A DNA stretch of 64,000 nucleotides from NCBI GenBank assembly GCA_001636815.1, contig AZHD01000016.1, positions 724,506 through 788,505 on the forward strand, read 5' to 3'. The notes beneath the pieces are model-generated. The model ran no database searches. It was not told the origin of the DNA and was given only the letters and a program-made list of their open reading frames with translations. Below, piece by piece: positions 23,905-34,622 of this stretch; position 1 is the stretch's first letter; every line of letters begins with the position of its first letter. The DNA comes from Niveomyces insectorum RCEF 264 (taxonomy: Eukaryota; Ascomycota; Sordariomycetes; Hypocreales; Cordycipitaceae). The translations under genes and the position numbers were made by a program.

Positions 23905-26900
23905 TCACATCGCCACACCAGCAGGACCACCGCCGGACAGCGACGCCGACGGCGACGACGCTTTTGCGCCCACCCCTCCACCGCCGCTGCTCCCGCCGCC
24001 GCCGCCGCTTCGCTTCGGCTTCCGGAAACACGCAAACTCGTTCCGGCTCGTCTCCCGCAGCCGCTTCAGCACGCTGCGCATCTCCGGCAGCTCGTTCTGC
24101 AGCCGCGCCCGCGCCACGTCGTCTGTCCGCGCGTCCAGCGCCTGGTAGATTTGGCTCTGCAGCTCGCCCGCGCGCTCCGTCGTGTACTGGCTGAGAGCCT
24201 GCGCAAAGAACTCGACGTCGAGCGTCGCCTGCATCAGGCCGTTGAGGTCGAAGAGGCCGCCGCCGGTACCCTGACCACGGCCGCCACCGCCGCTGGTGCC
24301 GCTGGTGCCACTGGTGCCGGGTTGCTGCTTGAGCGCGTCCAGCAGCTCGCGCGTCGTCGTCTCCAGCAGGTGCGAGAGCACCTGCTGCGTCAGCGCGGGG
24401 GCCGCCGTCGTCGACACCTGGGCGTGGACGAGCACAAGCAGGAGCAGGGCCTCGTAGATGTACGGGCGGACCTCGCGGGGTTTCCCGCCGCCGGCGGAGG
24501 TGGCCGCCGCCGCCGCCGACGAACCCGGTTCCAATAGGCCCTGGCGCACGATCCGCCGCAGCGCCTCGGCCGAGGGCCGCGTGTAAGACATGAACAGGCG
24601 GGTGTCGATCTGGCCGAGCACGTCGCGGATCGTCTTGGTCTCGTCGGTCAGCTTGACGGAAAAGGCGTTTTCGAACTGCGTGTTGAGCCGTGGCACGACC
24701 TCGGCCCGCAGACACTGCAGGTTGCTCAGCGTCAGGAGCATGCGGACGTTCTGTTTGGTTAGCATTGCGCGTGTGCAGGTATATGAGGTTCGAAATTTTG
24801 CGCAACAATACGTACCCGATCACCCGCGTTGAAGGCACCGTTGTCTAGGCTCAGCACGGACGCGCGGCTGTCGCTCAGCGCGCCTGTCAGCGACACCGCC
24901 GACGACAGCGCCGCGGCGCGGGCTGGGTCGGTGGCCACCGCGGCGGCGGCCGCAGACCCATTGGCGCCCTCGGCCACGGCGTCAGCGGTCGTCCAATCGT
25001 CGTCGGCCTTGCGGACCGGCCGCTCGGCGTTCTCGACCATGCCGCTCAGAGCCTTGTACAGCGTCGCCACGTACTGGCCGCGCACCATCTGCAGCAGTTT
25101 GGTCGGCGGCGGCGGCACGATGTCGCCGGCGCCGGGCTTGCTCATCGCCTCGGACACGTACAAAATCTTTTGCAGGCCGGCCACGATGGTGCCCTCGAAC
25201 GCCGCAAACGCGGCCGGCATCCGCGTGACGTCGCGCCGGTCGGCGGCGCGGTGCCAGTCCTCGACGTACTTGATGGTCTCAGCGTCCTTGTTCCACGCGG
25301 CGCACATGGCGGCCACGCACCGCTCGCGCACGGCGCCCACCAACGTGCGCAGCCGATCCACCTCGGCTGACCCGCCGCCGCTGCCGCCGGCTGTGACGCC
25401 GGCCATCTCGGACGCGCCCGTGCCGACGAGAGCGAGCAGTTTCGCCAAGTAGTGCACGCCGCTGATGGAGTTCGCCCACGGCGGCCAAAAGGCAAACTTC
25501 TCCCAGGCCTCGCCGCGGCGCGGCGAGGGCGGCGGCGGGTTCTTGGGGTCAAACATGAAGCGCGGGTCGCCGCGCAGAGAATGCGGCGAGAGGGGTCCGT
25601 TATTGCCACTGCCGCCACCGGGAAAACTGGCACTGAGCGAGGTGGTCGATAGCGGTGTGCGCGGGGACGGCGGGATGGGCGAAAACAGCAGGGAGATGTC
25701 TTCGGGCGGGGGGCCCGTGAAGAAACTGAAGACGTGCTCGCGGATTAGGTCGACCAGCTCGAGGGCGCCGCGCTGCAGGTCGACGGCGCCTTGCTGAGAC
25801 AGGCGGTGGTGCGTCTGCGATTCGCCCTGGTAGCCGGTAGGCAGCGTGGCCTGCGCCTGGCCGTTGACAAAGCCGGCGACGGTCTGGCCGAACTCGACGA
25901 CCTCGCCCAGCAGGCCCTGGCTGCCGAGCAGATCCAGCAAAAAACCGTAGACCTTGTCCCACAGCCCGACGACGTCGGGTGCGTCGAGGGCGCCGATCTT
26001 GCTGTTAGCGAGGCTACCGCCTCCGCTGCCGCCGCTGCTGCCGCTCGCGCTGCCACTCACCGTGACGGTGGCCGCGGCGATGCTGTTGCTCTGACGGCCG
26101 AGGGCGCGCAGGTGGGCGGCGATGGCGTGCGGTGCCGGCTTGTCGGCACTGGCAAGGCGGCGACGCAGCACCTCGATTTCGACCTTGGTGCGGTCGCAGG
26201 TGGCCTGGATTAGGCCCTTGAGGTAGTCGTAGCGGCTGAGCAGCCAGACCCAGATGGGGTTGTCTTCGACGCCGAGCTCGAGCAGCAAGGAAATCAGCTC
26301 CATGTGCTGGTCGCGCGGTCCACCCCCAACCGGTAGCAGACTACCCGATGCGGTGGTGTTCGGAGCCGCCGACGACGCCGACCGGGTCGTGGCCGCCACG
26401 CTATGCATGGACGTCAGCTTGCGCCACACGTCGCGCTTGTAGGCCTGGATCTGTTCCTCGACGTCGTGCCACATGCGGGCCGCCAGCAGGATCTGGTAGA
26501 GCTGCTCGTCGGCTAGCTGGGAATCGTCGGATTCGCCGCCGCCGCCGTCCTTCTTGGGCGTTTGTTTCGTCGGCTGCGCCTGCGCCGCCAGAGCGCGGGC
26601 CTCGTCAGCGAGTCGGCGCGCGCGGTGATACTCCTCCACGAGGGTCTCGTGGTCGTTGCGCTTGATACTGTCGGCGACGGCGGCGCTGATTTCGACGTAC
26701 GCGCGGCACCGCTGCAGCGCGCTGGACACGACGCGCAGGGCAGCCTCCTTGTCGCGGCCGTTGAGCGCGGGGCCCCAGACGTCTTCCGCCTTGGCGGCAG
26801 CCTCGAGCAGCGGCAGCTTGATGCCCAGCACGCCATACTCACTCTCCTTGACGAGAGCGTTGCGCTTGCGCGTGGTGGCGGCCGTCGTGGTCGTGTCGGC

Positions 26901-27682
26901 GGCGAGCGGGGAGCCCAGTCCGGGGCTGCCGGGCCCGCCAATGCTGCTCCGAAACGCAGCGCTGCGGCTGCCGTGGCGTGCATGCCGCGGTGGCAGCACC
27001 GGGGCGGGCTCACCGCCATGATACTTCATCTCCTTGTAGACGTTGTCGATGGTGGCCTTGGCGCGGACGAAGCGCTCAAAGTTGGACTCGACGAGCACTT
27101 TCAGGGACGCCGATTTCTGGTCGATGGAGCGGGAGAGGACGTCGAGGCCGGCCACGAGAGACTCGGTGCTGGCGTTGGTATGCACCTGAGAGAGGAAGAG
27201 GGCAGGGGAAAAGGTGGTCGACGAGAGGAGGAAGCGGTTGCCTGCATGTGGTTTAGTCGTGGTTCCATATCTAGAAAGCTAGTTAGGGACCCGTCGGACG
27301 TACGCAGCTTGGGATCGTCCTGGATGTTGGTGATGCCATTGCGCTTCAGGGCCAGCACAACGCTGTCTGTGGTGCCCAGCGGGTCGGGCTCGTCGCGCTG
27401 GACGCCCTTCTCGGCGCCGGGGCCGCCCGGGAGGGTGCTCGCGCGGTGGGTGGCGGCGCGCTCGAGGGCCTGGTAGCGCGACTTGCGGCGGTTCAGCTTA
27501 GCCTTGCGCTGCCGGTCCTTTTCGCTTTCGGCAGTCTTGCCGGACTTGCCGGCCTTGTTGACCGCGCTATCGTCGTCATCTGAGGCATCGCTGTCGTTGG
27601 CGTCCTTGTCGGCGGGCCAGACGTCCGGGAAGGCCGTCGGAATCTGATAGAAGTCGAGGAGAGAGCGCTCGAGTTCGGTCAT
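23905..27682 (-). CDS. SEC5: exocyst complex component Sec5
   Basis: Sec5 is a subunit of the octameric exocyst that tethers secretory vesicles to the plasma membrane at hyphal tips. The gene model has exons 27682-27304, 27241-24816 and 24750-23905 (introns of 62 and 65 bp) and gives 1216 residues. Joining exons 1 and 2 creates KLRNRFLLSSTTFSPALFLS, the signature start of the conserved Sec5 domain. It is followed by the segment ending in SIDQKSASLKVLVESNFERF and VRAKATIDNVYKEMK. The first 125 residues are acidic, then basic. The C-terminal exon continues with MLLTLSNL and a conserved helical region and ends in a Gly/Ser-rich tail. Low-complexity inserts (Gly, Ser, Ala) are frequent, which makes the protein somewhat long. 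The gene is divergent from IDH2 across 676 bp. Confidence 0.92.
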
Positions 27683-28032
27683 CGCAGCGACGGTGGCGGC
27701 GGCGGGGCCGGCGATCGTGTGTCCATGCAGTTATGTACCTTTTGTTGCAACTGTTGCTGTTAGGAATATTCTGTTCGGTTGTTGTCGTGCAGTATCGCGA
27801 TGGATCGTCGAGCTGGGTTATCTCGATAGGAGAGACTTCGTTGAGGTTGACCACGTCTCCACTAAAACGGAAGGTTGTCCGTTTCAATACTTGGCAATGC
27901 TATCTTTTATCGATAACGGAAGGCATGGAGCGTTATCTTTTCTCCGGCTGCCGACGTGCGACGGAAATACGAGGTAGGAACGAGCAGGCCGTGACGTGAG
28001 CGCTGCGTTCAGCGAGCCGCACCCCAAGCCAG

Positions 28033-28037
28033 CCAAT
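28033..28037 (+). promoter_or_regulatory. CCAAT box
   Basis: CCAAT followed by CAG lies 322 bp upstream of the IDH2 start codon. It is a candidate Hap-complex site, supported by sequence and by the respiratory function of the gene. Confidence 0.35.
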
Positions 28038-28155
28038 CAGAGTCTGTGACGGCCAAAGCCGGCGGTCGCCATGTGGAGCCTTGCCTTCCTGGTTTTCTGG
28101 CCCCCATTTGGCCGTAATGTGTGAGCATACCACATGTAAATAAATTTATCGCTCA

Positions 28156-28160
28156 ATTGG
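28156..28160 (-). promoter_or_regulatory. inverted CCAAT box
   Basis: ATTGG on the plus strand, about 200 bp upstream of the IDH2 start codon, is a second candidate Hap-complex site. Confidence 0.3.
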
Positions 28161-28358
28161 CGCAGCCAACGGTTATCTCTGTTAATGGTGCAGTTTTCGA
28201 GGGCCAACTTTTTCTGCTCAATTTTTATTTATTATTTTTTTATTTTGCTACCATTTCTTTTGCACGCGAATTGATTTCTTTTACCCAGCGCTCACGATCT
28301 CTCCCAGACCATCTCACCACTTCATTACCGTCTCTCCTCCTCCAATTCTTGCGGAATC

Positions 28359-29865
28359 ATGCTGGCCATCCGCGCCGTTTCTGGCCCTGCCAGTCGCCAA
28401 TGCTTCCGTGCAGCTCCGCGAGCGGTCGCCGTGTTGCCGGTGAGTAACGAGAAGGAGAAGGAAGCAGTCAAAGGGGAAAGTGAAGCTGTTTGAGCTGTTT
28501 GAGCTGTGCTGACACCAAATCCAGAGCCAACGATTCTACTCGGCAAAGAGTGGCCGCGTTGCCCAGTTCACCGGCCAGAAGGATGCGAATGTAAGAGACG
28601 GAATGCGAGAACCCGGCCCGGCGAGTCCGTGATGTATCTACGGTTGCGTCGGGCTCGCCGGAAAGAACTGCAGAGATGCACAATGCCTTGTAGTGGCTAT
28701 GCTAACCTCCCCTCTAGGGCCTCTACCCCGTCAGTTTAATCGAGGGTGACGGCATTGGTCCCGAGATTGCGACGGCCGTGAAGGACATCTTCAAGGCGGC
28801 CCAGGTGCGTCTTCGCCTTTCTCCTCAATTGTGCTTGCAATTAACTTGCTGACTTGTCTTGCCTAGGCCCCTGTCACCTGGGAACCCGTCGACGTTACCC
28901 CCATCCTGAAAGACGGCAAGACCACGATCCCCGACGCTGCCATCGAGAGCATCCGGCGAAACAAGGTGGCCCTGAAAGGCCCACTTGCTGTGAGTGACAA
29001 CATCAAACTTTGTGAGAGAGAGAGAGAGAGAGAGAGAGAAGGATCGAAAACGGATGTAGTCTGACACCCCCAGACACCCATTGGCAAGGGCCACGTCTCG
29101 CTCAACCTGACCCTGCGCCGCACCTTCAACCTGTTTGCCAACCTGCGGCCCTGCCGGTCCGTCGCCGGCTTCAAGACGCCCTACGACAACGTCGACACCG
29201 TCCTGATCCGCGAGAACACCGAGGGCGAGTACTCGGGCATCGAGCACGTCGTCGTCGACGGCGTTGTCCAGAGCATCAAGCTCATCACGCGCGAGGCCAG
29301 CGAGCGCGTCCTGCGGTTCGCTTTCCAGCAGGCCGAGGCGATTGGCCGCACCAAGGTGCGCGCCGTGCACAAGGCCACCATCATGAAGATGAGCGACGGC
29401 CTGTTCCTGCACGTCGCCCGCCAGGTCGCCAAGGAGTTCCCCGGCATCGAGTTCGACGACGAGCTGCTCGACAACACCTGCCTCAAGATGGTCACGGACC
29501 CGACCCCCTACAACGACAAGGTGCTCGTCATGCCCAACCTGTACGGCGACATCCTGTCGGACATGTGCGCGGGCCTCATCGGCGGCCTGGGCCTGACGCC
29601 CTCGGGCAACATCGGCGACGAGTGCTCCATCTTTGAGGCGGTGCACGGCTCGGCGCCCGACATTGCGGGCAAGCGGCTGGCGAACCCGACGGCGCTGCTG
29701 CTGAGCTCGCTGATGATGCTGCGGCACATGGGCCTGACGACGCACGCGGACCGCATCGAGCAGGCGGCGTTTGCGACGCTGGCCGAGGGCAAGGCGCTGA
29801 CGGGCGACCTGGGCGGCCGGGCCAAGACAGACGAGTTTGCGGCCGCGATCATTGCGAAGCTGTGA
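28359..29865 (+). CDS. IDH2: isocitrate dehydrogenase [NAD] subunit 2, mitochondrial
   Basis: The enzyme converts isocitrate and NAD+ to 2-oxoglutarate, CO2 and NADH in the TCA cycle, as the catalytic subunit of a hetero-oligomer. There are five exons (28359-28439, 28525-28590, 28718-28804, 28867-28989, 29074-29865), all in phase 0, encoding 382 residues. The first 35 residues are Arg/Ala/Ser-rich without acids, a mitochondrial presequence. Domain motifs are IEGDGIGPEI near the mature N-terminus, LRRTFNLFANLRP and IRENTEGEYSGIEH (substrate and cofactor binding), and the isocitrate/isopropylmalate dehydrogenase signature NLYGDILSDMCAGLIGGLGL starting at residue 274. The sequence TPIGKGHVSLNLTLRRTF identifies the Idh2 (catalytic) and not the Idh1 (regulatory) subunit. 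The fourth intron contains a GA microsatellite. Confidence 0.95.
29014..29039 (+). repeat. (GA)n microsatellite in an IDH2 intron
   Basis: About thirteen GA units lie in the fourth intron of IDH2 (28990-29073), between donor and branch region. Confidence 0.95.
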
Positions 29866-31530
29866 GGTGGCGGAAGACAAAAAGGCTAGAACAAATAAAA
29901 AAAGCACTCGCGAGCACGAAAAGAAGGCAGGCCGGGCTATGGGCGGCTTTTTTTTCCCCCCGCAACGGGGAGATGGTGTTTTACGACGGTCAAAGACACG
30001 ATATGCTTTGGTTTCATGTTTATTTTCCCCTTTTTTTTCTTGCCCATCTTCTCCAGGCCTATATTTTTGTCTGCATCTGTCTACTAGATTTGACCTTGTC
30101 TATAAATCAATATAAACAGCTCCATGATTCCTCCTGAGTGCAACACTTTGCACGTCTTTCAATGAATCTGCCTGCATACAGCAAATGCCCAGCCGCTCTT
30201 CATTCAGCCTTGTGTCGCCGCATTGGTTTGCTGACATCTGCAAGGCCGTCTGCACCCTCCCGCCCATGCATACGCTCGGACAGGCTGTTGTGTACGGTCT
30301 TCTCTGGTCCGTCTGGCAGCTTCACCTTCTTGTCAGACAAGCTCGTTTAAAGTCTTCTCGAACGTCGGTTGGCTCTTCATCAGCGTTGATTTTTCGTTTT
30401 TCTTTTCTGTTTTTTTTTTTTCTCAACAACGTAATTAAAGGTGATGTGGTTTGGCATCCAAACATTTACATGGTAATACAAAACATGTCATTCACCCGTC
30501 TTCCGTCTTCTCCGAACGAAAACAAGCTCTCTTTGTGTACGGGCGCGCATGAACCGATGATGGCGTAATGGTCCTAGGCTGCCCTTTTTTCCCCTTTCCC
30601 TTTTTGCTCTCTTGCCGCGGCCTTCTTACCCGCACTCGTCCACCCCCGCTGTAACGCATAACCCGCTCCGTTCTCCCCTCTCTTTTTCTTACATACTGAC
30701 AACATCCGACCAGAACTTCTCCGCCGGTTTGTCCTTGTCTCGACTTTGTCTCTTTTACATCACATTCTTTTGTTCTTTCTTGTCTTCCTCTTTTTTTTCT
30801 TCCTACTTCTTCTCTTGTCACATTTACCGATTGTCGTTCTCGTAATCTCATCTCTCCTGTCCATCTGTTGCGCCGTCGTCTACCTTCGTCTTTGATTTCC
30901 TTTTTTCGGCTTCAGCTTTTACTGTCCTCTCGGTTTCGTCTTTTTGACTTATCGCCCTCGATTGAACCCGATTCTGCCAGCAAAAATGCCTTTGCCCATA
31001 GCAGCCAAAGGTACGAGCAAATCATGCACCAAAGCGTATCTTTCTTTTACCCGCTTAGTAGCATATAATGGACCCTTTTTCCCTGAACGCCAAAATGCCC
31101 CGCTCGTTTTGATCAAGTGGTTATCTTATCCAGCACTTTAACCCCACACACGGATAAGTGCATTAGCTCTTCCAGTGGGCGTTTCTTCTGGTGGGGGAGC
31201 CAGTTGCGGGTGCTCCAAGGCTTTTTTCAGTACCAGGGCGGCCCTGCTGTGGCGAAAGCGCTTGCGCGTGCTCTGGTGAAAGTCGGCTGCCTCGCTCTGG
31301 TTTCGCCTCGTCACCTCGTGCCTGGACGCACTGGATGTTGATTTTCTTCTCTTCTTTATTTTTGATTTTTTTTTTGCCCGTCCTTTTTACTTCGAGCGAG
31401 TGTATTGTTTTGTTCTATCTCTTTTTCAGCTCCCGTGGAGAAAGAAAGAGTTTCTCCTTCACCTATTCTTTTGTAAAATAAAAAAACCTTTTTTTCCCCT
31501 TCCGTTTGCTTCCTACCAACCCTCACCAAA
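29866..31530. other. intergenic region
   Basis: No convincing gene is seen in these 1.7 kb. The right half is very pyrimidine-rich on the plus strand and looks like the promoter and leader of the next gene. The left part should hold the IDH2 3' untranslated region. Confidence 0.55.
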
Positions 31531-33318
31531 ATGCCCTCTATTAACCCGGTCGTCGCTTCAGCCGGCGTCATTGCCTTGTCAATGGCCGTTGCTGCCGCCA
31601 TCGCCGTCTACGAGTCACCCGAGATCCAGCGCCTGGCCAACGACCTGCGCCGCCGCATCGCCCTCGCCTTCCAGTCGCTCGGCGAGAACATTGCGCCCGA
31701 GGAGCGCGAGAACGACACCACCTACCGCGAGCCTGTCTTCAACCGGCCTGAAGATGCCGAAGGGTTTCTTCTGTCGCGCGGCGGCAACGACCCAGGCGTG
31801 GTCGCCGACGAGGCCAGCCGCCGCCGCCAGCGCGAGGAGCTGCTTTATTGGAACCGCATGCGTTTGTTGAAACAGCAGCAGGAAGGCCAAGGAAAAGAAG
31901 AAGAAGAACGGCCCTCTCCGTCGGACGACAACGAGGCTTTACTGCGGAAGGCCACACAGGACGCCGCCGCTGCGGCCGGCATCTACCTGCCGTCCCTTGA
32001 AGGTGCCGCGGGCCGGCCGCCTCGCCGCAGTAGCACCTCGTTTGATGCGTTTCTCCGCCCGGACCACAACGCCGCCCGGGGCACGTATGTGGTCAACACG
32101 GGCGCCGACGTGGGGCAGTACAACCACATGAAAGAGCTGCCGGTGCCGCCGCCGTCGTCGTCGGACGACCCGTCGCAGGGTGGTCAGCTTCGCCGGCGGC
32201 GGCCCGGTGGCGGCGTCCGTGGGCTTAACGCCTCCGTGTACGCCAACCCGTTTGGCGACGAGTACGGCATTGAAATGGATGAGCAGCACAGTGTTGGCGA
32301 GCAGACGGCGCAGAAAGCGGCGCAGTCAACGCCCGCGTTGCCTGTGACTGCCGCAGCAACCGCGTCGGCCTTTGACGCCGAGACCGCTTATTTTGCGCCC
32401 GACCGGGAGGACGAGATCCTGCTTGACGACATTTACAGCGCCACGGAACCGGACACGAACGCGGCGGTAGCGCCGGGGGCGGCGACCAGCCGCATGGATG
32501 CCGTGTTTGACCCGCTGTTGCTGAACCGGCGGCGAGAGACGGCACAAGACACACCAGCGGCACCCAATCTCAACTTGACTCCGGCATTTGAGTCGTCGCG
32601 GGTTCCGGCCGCAGAGGTGCTGTTCGACGCGGCCACGGCGGCCACGACCACCACAACCGCCACGCCCACCGTCGCGCAGTCGGACGCGTCGTTGCTGCTG
32701 GACCGGGCGCTGGCGGACAACGACTACGTCACGGCTGGACAGGCACTCGAGGACGAAGACCGAGTCGACGCCGTCCGTGACCACCATGCCGACGCGTTCA
32801 GCTCCATCCAGGCGTGGGCGCAGAGCTCGGGGTCGAACGTTGTTGGCAGCGCTAGTGGTGGCGACAACGGCTACAGCAGCAACGCGGCGGGCTTCTACTC
32901 CCCGCTGCCGGTGACGCCGTCGGCGCCGCTGTCGGAGCCGGAGCTGCTCAGCGCGGGCCAGCTGACGCCTGTCGGCTCGGTGACGTCCTTTTGGAGCCAC
33001 GAGCCGCCGGTTGCCGAGGGCGAGCGGGCCAACGACGACAACAACAACTACAACAACATCAACCGTGACGGCGGCACACCTGCTCGGACATCAGCGACCG
33101 CGGGTCGGAGCGACGACGGCGACCACGACCACGATGACGACCAAGACAGCGTGGATTACAAGCCGAGCGATCACGGCGTCCTCAGCGAGTTTGATAACGA
33201 CAGCGACAGCGACAGCGACGATGGCGTGCGCAGCCGGAACCTGCTGACGCCGACGAGCTGGTCGGAAGTCGGCAGCGTGGTGAGCGAGAGCGACGGCGGG
33301 CAGCCAGGGCGGGGCTAG
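31531..33318 (+). CDS. uncharacterised protein with N-terminal signal anchor and acidic low-complexity body
   Basis: This is a single-exon gene for 595 residues. The start has a good context (TCACCAAAATGCC). Residues 6-26 form one hydrophobic helix followed by basic residues (RLANDLRRRI), consistent with a signal anchor or mitochondrial or ER membrane insertion. Two short motifs look conserved in character: FNRPEDAEGF at 70-79, and a charged segment around 93-108 (DEASRRRQREELLYWN). The rest is Ala, Ser, Asp and Gly rich with no recognisable fold, ending in an Asp/Ser repeat (about residues 550-565) and SWSEVGSVVSES. I recall similar short-N-terminus proteins in other Sordariomycetes but know no function. 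It is probably a membrane-anchored protein with a disordered cytosolic tail. Confidence 0.8.
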   Translation: MPSINPVVASAGVIALSMAVAAAIAVYESPEIQRLANDLRRRIALAFQSLGENIAPEERENDTTYREPVFNRPEDAEGFLLSRGGNDPGVVADEASRRRQREELLYWNRMRLLKQQQEGQGKEEEERPSPSDDNEALLRKATQDAAAAAGIYLPSLEGAAGRPPRRSSTSFDAFLRPDHNAARGTYVVNTGADVGQYNHMKELPVPPPSSSDDPSQGGQLRRRRPGGGVRGLNASVYANPFGDEYGIEMDEQHSVGEQTAQKAAQSTPALPVTAAATASAFDAETAYFAPDREDEILLDDIYSATEPDTNAAVAPGAATSRMDAVFDPLLLNRRRETAQDTPAAPNLNLTPAFESSRVPAAEVLFDAATAATTTTTATPTVAQSDASLLLDRALADNDYVTAGQALEDEDRVDAVRDHHADAFSSIQAWAQSSGSNVVGSASGGDNGYSSNAAGFYSPLPVTPSAPLSEPELLSAGQLTPVGSVTSFWSHEPPVAEGERANDDNNNYNNINRDGGTPARTSATAGRSDDGDHDHDDDQDSVDYKPSDHGVLSEFDNDSDSDSDDGVRSRNLLTPTSWSEVGSVVSESDGGQPGRG

Positions 33319-33896
33319 ACTACGGCGTGTTTGATGTCTTGATCCCCTTTTCGGGGTTTCTTTTTGCTGCGTTACTGTCTTTTTTATTTTCATCATCGTC
33401 TCTCTCAAGACACCAAGGCGTTTTTTACAGGGCCCGGCTTACTGCAGTAGTAGCCGGAGGATATCTGGATTGTTGGTTCATATTTCCCTCCTTCGCTTTC
33501 CTTTTTGTTTTTTCTTTTGCTTTTTTGATTCGCACATAGGGCACTGGGAAACGGAATAAGTTATCTGTTTTATTGTCTATTTCTCGACTGAGATCAATTT
33601 TTGCTATCTTGTCGAAAGAGCGTTGGTCCCAAGATACGCCGCTTTTCCAGTCGGCCAGTTTTATAAGTAGTATGCATCGTACGGATCATGTCTCTAGTCG
33701 ACAAACTTGGGACAAAAGTCATGTCTAGAGGATGCGGGTATTAATTGCTTCAACCATTCTATTATTATATTATGTCGATTAAGCCCGTCCCGCCATCGGC
33801 CCGGCGACCTTCACAATCTGCTACTCCTGAACAGTCACTGGCTGTCCTAACCAGCTCGTCAACGGCCACGGGGCTGTATCGTATGTACCGCCACTA
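33319..33896. other. convergent intergenic region
   Basis: This AT-rich 3' flank separates two convergent genes. No gene is seen. Confidence 0.6.
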
Positions 33897-34622
33897 TTAG
33901 TCTTGTCCGCGTCTTTGTGCCCTCTTATCACCAGGCGGCGCCTGGCATTCCTCCATAAGGCTTTGAATAAGACGCGCGTATGATTCGCCAAAACCGAGGT
34001 CTGTGCTGCGCGGTTTCGTGGCCACGACGTAGCCCATCTGAGAAAAGGAGACATCAAATTTCAGAGCAACCGCCGTGCGTTCGTCTTGCAGGAGATAGTA
34101 GGTCACGGCGTTTGATGCTACGCTGATCTTGCAAAGCTCTCGAGTAACATGACCTTTGCACCGCGAAGGTGTATCATTCATTGCTTTCGATCGCGACTCA
34201 TGGTTATGGAGCTGAATGGTGCGCCAGGTGCTGCTCGTGGTGGAGCCGTGGCTGTCGGGAAGGCTGGCTGCTCGGTGCATCACCGTCAGAATGGACTTGG
34301 CTAAGATCCGAGCCACAGCGCGTCTGTGTTTGCGAACGGGCGTGGTGTCGATGGCCTTCAGGTACATGCACAAGGTGTCGGCGGCGCGTGGCAGCACCGT
34401 GCCCGACCTCGCACTAGCAGCGGCTGCTCCCAGCGCGGCGCGAATGACCGCAGTGTGCTCTGGGAGCCCAGCCCAGAAGACGGTCTCGACCTTGACGGCT
34501 CGAGGAGTGTATGACGGGGGCTGCTCCGCGGTGTCGTCGCCGTTGGCGTCCGTAGCGCTCTTGTCGTTCATCTGCTTAGTTGGCCGGCGCCGCGAGAGGA
34601 GCCGCTTGCAAAAATTCGTCAT
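33897..34622 (-). CDS. uncharacterised protein, 241 residues
   Basis: The single-exon open frame starts at ATG 34622 (MTNFCKRLLSRRRPTKQ). It is supported by length, balanced amino-acid composition and a TATATA element about 50 bp upstream on its strand (34672-34677). The N-terminus is basic, with an Arg-rich cluster at residues 7-14 and then an acidic, Asp-rich linker. The central part (about 45-150) is Ala-rich and helical-looking, and the C-terminal part has VTYYLLQDERTAVALKF, perhaps a beta-hairpin region. I recognise no domain, signal peptide or membrane helix. It could be a lineage-specific gene, and a spurious open frame cannot be excluded. Confidence 0.5.
   Translation of the reverse strand: MTNFCKRLLSRRRPTKQMNDKSATDANGDDTAEQPPSYTPRAVKVETVFWAGLPEHTAVIRAALGAAAASARSGTVLPRAADTLCMYLKAIDTTPVRKHRRAVARILAKSILTVMHRAASLPDSHGSTTSSTWRTIQLHNHESRSKAMNDTPSRCKGHVTRELCKISVASNAVTYYLLQDERTAVALKFDVSFSQMGYVVATKPRSTDLGFGESYARLIQSLMEECQAPPGDKRAQRRGQD

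Larger units (their letters stand above)
27683..28358. promoter_or_regulatory. bidirectional promoter region of SEC5 and IDH2
   Basis: The 676 bp between the two start codons must carry the promoters of both divergent genes. Two CCAAT boxes are visible, one on the plus strand at 28033-28037 and one inverted at 28156-28160. CCAAT is the binding site of the Hap2/3/5 complex, which commonly controls respiratory genes such as those of the TCA cycle. The link to IDH2 is therefore plausible but inferred. Confidence 0.5.

Noticed and set aside
24829..26665. Several long plus-strand open frames opposite SEC5
   Set aside because: They mirror the GC-rich codon pattern of the minus-strand SEC5 coding exon and have no independent motif.
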